Of a DNA stretch of 40,823 nucleotides, positions 40,165 to 40,823 are shown piece by piece (position 1 is the stretch's first letter; each line of letters starts with the position of its first letter). The position numbers and the translations under genes were made by a program. The DNA comes from Nocardia suismassiliense (GTDB lineage Bacteria; Actinomycetota; Actinomycetes; Mycobacteriales; Mycobacteriaceae): NCBI RefSeq assembly GCF_900269665.1, contig NZ_LT985361.1, positions 187,062 to 227,884 on the forward strand, read 5' to 3'. The notes below the pieces were generated by a model. It worked only from the letters and a program-made list of their open reading frames with translations, was not told where the DNA came from and did not search any database.

Positions 40165-40575
40165 GTGCGAATCCAGCGGCAAGTGGTCGACTACGCCCTC
40201 CGGCGTCGGTCGTTGCTGGCTGACGTGTATGCGGGCCGCGTCGATGTCGCCGAGGTATGTGATGCGAATCCCTACCTGCTGCGTGCGGCGAAGTTCCACG
40301 GCCGGGGGAGCGAGGTCACATGCCCGATCTGCCGGAAAGAACAGCTCACGCTTGTATCTTGGGTCTACGGCGACGGTCTCGGACCGGTGGCGGGATCGGC
40401 TCGGACCCCGGAGGAGCTGACTCGCCTGGCCGAGACTCGTGAGGAGTTCTCGGTCCATGTCGTCGAGGTATGCCGCAGCTGCAGCTGGAATCATCTGGTG
40501 CAGTCCTACGTCCTCGGGACCACGCCGGCGCCAACGCGGCGTCGCACCGGGACCCGGCGCACCGCAGCCGAATGA
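40165..40575 (+). CDS. DUF5318 zinc-ribbon protein (Rv0049 homologue)
   Basis: A 136-residue protein with two CxxC pairs, TCPICRKEQ and EVCRSCSWNHL, forming a zinc-ribbon-like site at about residues 50-107. The N-terminal helix reads RQVVDYALRRRSLLADVYAG. It is conserved across mycolic-acid bacteria between the ino1-padR operon and ponA1, as here, but has no assigned function that I know of. GTG start; no strong Shine-Dalgarno. It diverges from padR. Confidence 0.88.
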   Translation: MRIQRQVVDYALRRRSLLADVYAGRVDVAEVCDANPYLLRAAKFHGRGSEVTCPICRKEQLTLVSWVYGDGLGPVAGSARTPEELTRLAETREEFSVHVVEVCRSCSWNHLVQSYVLGTTPAPTRRRTGTRRTAAE

Positions 40576-40672
40576 AATGCCTGGTCATCTGCCCGTCGGG
40601 TGACTCGCGGAGCCACCACGTGTCCGCCGCGGTCGACGTGACCGCCCCGAGCCACCCGCACCGTTACGAGTT

Positions 40673-40823
40673 ATGGAGATCTTGTCAGTGAATTCGCCCT
40701 ACGAGACTTCCCCCTACGGCGATGAACCGCACGGCGGCCGTCCTCCACGGAGTTCACACCCAGGTCCCAATCCGTATCAGAACCCACGCCCCGGCCCGCC
40801 GCCGCCGGGCGCCCGGCCCGGCC
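40673..40823 (+). CDS. ponA1: class A PBP N-terminus (ponA1 position), cut by window edge
   Basis: Open to the right edge. From the GTG at 40688 the chain reads MNSPYETSPYGDEPHGGRPP and continues Pro/Gly-rich to the edge. This is the cytoplasmic Pro-rich tail seen in mycobacterial PonA1, and the position next to the DUF5318 gene matches Rv0049-Rv0050. The in-frame ATG at 40673 would add five residues; the GTG has GGAG nine bases upstream and is the more likely start. No catalytic part is inside the window, so the call rests on position and tail. Confidence 0.6.
   Translation, partial: MEILSVNSPYETSPYGDEPHGGRPPRSSHPGPNPYQNPRPGPPPPGARPG

Overview
This window comes from a high-GC, mycolic-acid-type actinobacterium, most likely Nocardia or a close relative. 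The reasons are the very high GC content, frequent GTG starts, F420-dependent enzymes (a luciferase-like oxidoreductase and a deazaflavin-dependent nitroreductase), a 19-kDa-antigen (LpqH) type lipoprotein, a glucosylglycerate hydrolase, and a gene order that echoes Mycobacterium tuberculosis Rv0041 to Rv0050: leuS on the plus strand, then ino1 and a PadR regulator on the minus strand, then a DUF5318 gene and a class A penicillin-binding protein on the plus strand. From memory that segment is about 10 kb in M. tuberculosis. Here about 33 kb of other genes lie between leuS and ino1, so most of the window reads as lineage-specific insertion into a conserved backbone.

Layout. 1-5.2 kb: a TIGR04222 membrane protein cut by the left edge, a cupin protein, an SdpI-family membrane protein and leuS. 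5.2-12.1 kb: a short-chain dehydrogenase, glucosylglycerate hydrolase, a secreted GH25 lysozyme, a PhoX phosphatase, an unknown membrane protein and an LpqH-like lipoprotein. 12.2-17.4 kb: a tight four-gene operon of two unrecognised proteins, a TPR protein and a CHAT-fold (caspase/separase-like) peptidase. 17.4-26 kb: an orphan Phd-type antitoxin, a deazaflavin-dependent nitroreductase, two alpha/beta hydrolases, a histidine-rich repeat protein, an amino-acid ABC transporter with fused binding protein and permease, an F420 oxidoreductase, an MsmK/UgpC-type ATPase and an HxlR regulator. 26-34.5 kb: thiolase, two small membrane proteins, MenC, the TIGR04338/DUF2786 pair and a sugar ABC importer (binding protein plus two permeases). 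34.5-40.8 kb: a class A PBP, two paralogous GyrI-like proteins, ino1, padR, a DUF5318 zinc-ribbon protein and the start of a second class A PBP (ponA1 position).

How the genes fit together. Cell-envelope work dominates: two PBPs, GH25 lysozyme, inositol-1-phosphate synthesis for phosphatidylinositol lipids, and glucosylglycerate turnover. The sugar importer at 31.3-34.5 kb has no ATPase of its own, and the free-standing ATPase at 23.3 kb is of the type that could energise it. Most gene ends carry strong stem-loops without U-tracts, and one classical U-tract terminator lies at 38.1 kb.

The best candidate for an undescribed system is the CHAT operon (12185-17361). The peptidase has an apparent His/Cys dyad, it is overlapped by a TPR gene, and the two unknown upstream proteins end in nearly the same acidic tail (AESDS), which could be a docking or cleavage tag. 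Other unusual points are phased CTGAC heptamers resembling a SARP-type site, very short ORFs that overlap the starts of an F420 oxidoreductase gene and a PBP gene, and duplications that include the 3' ends of two genes. I found no tRNA, rRNA, CRISPR array, insertion sequence or phage gene.
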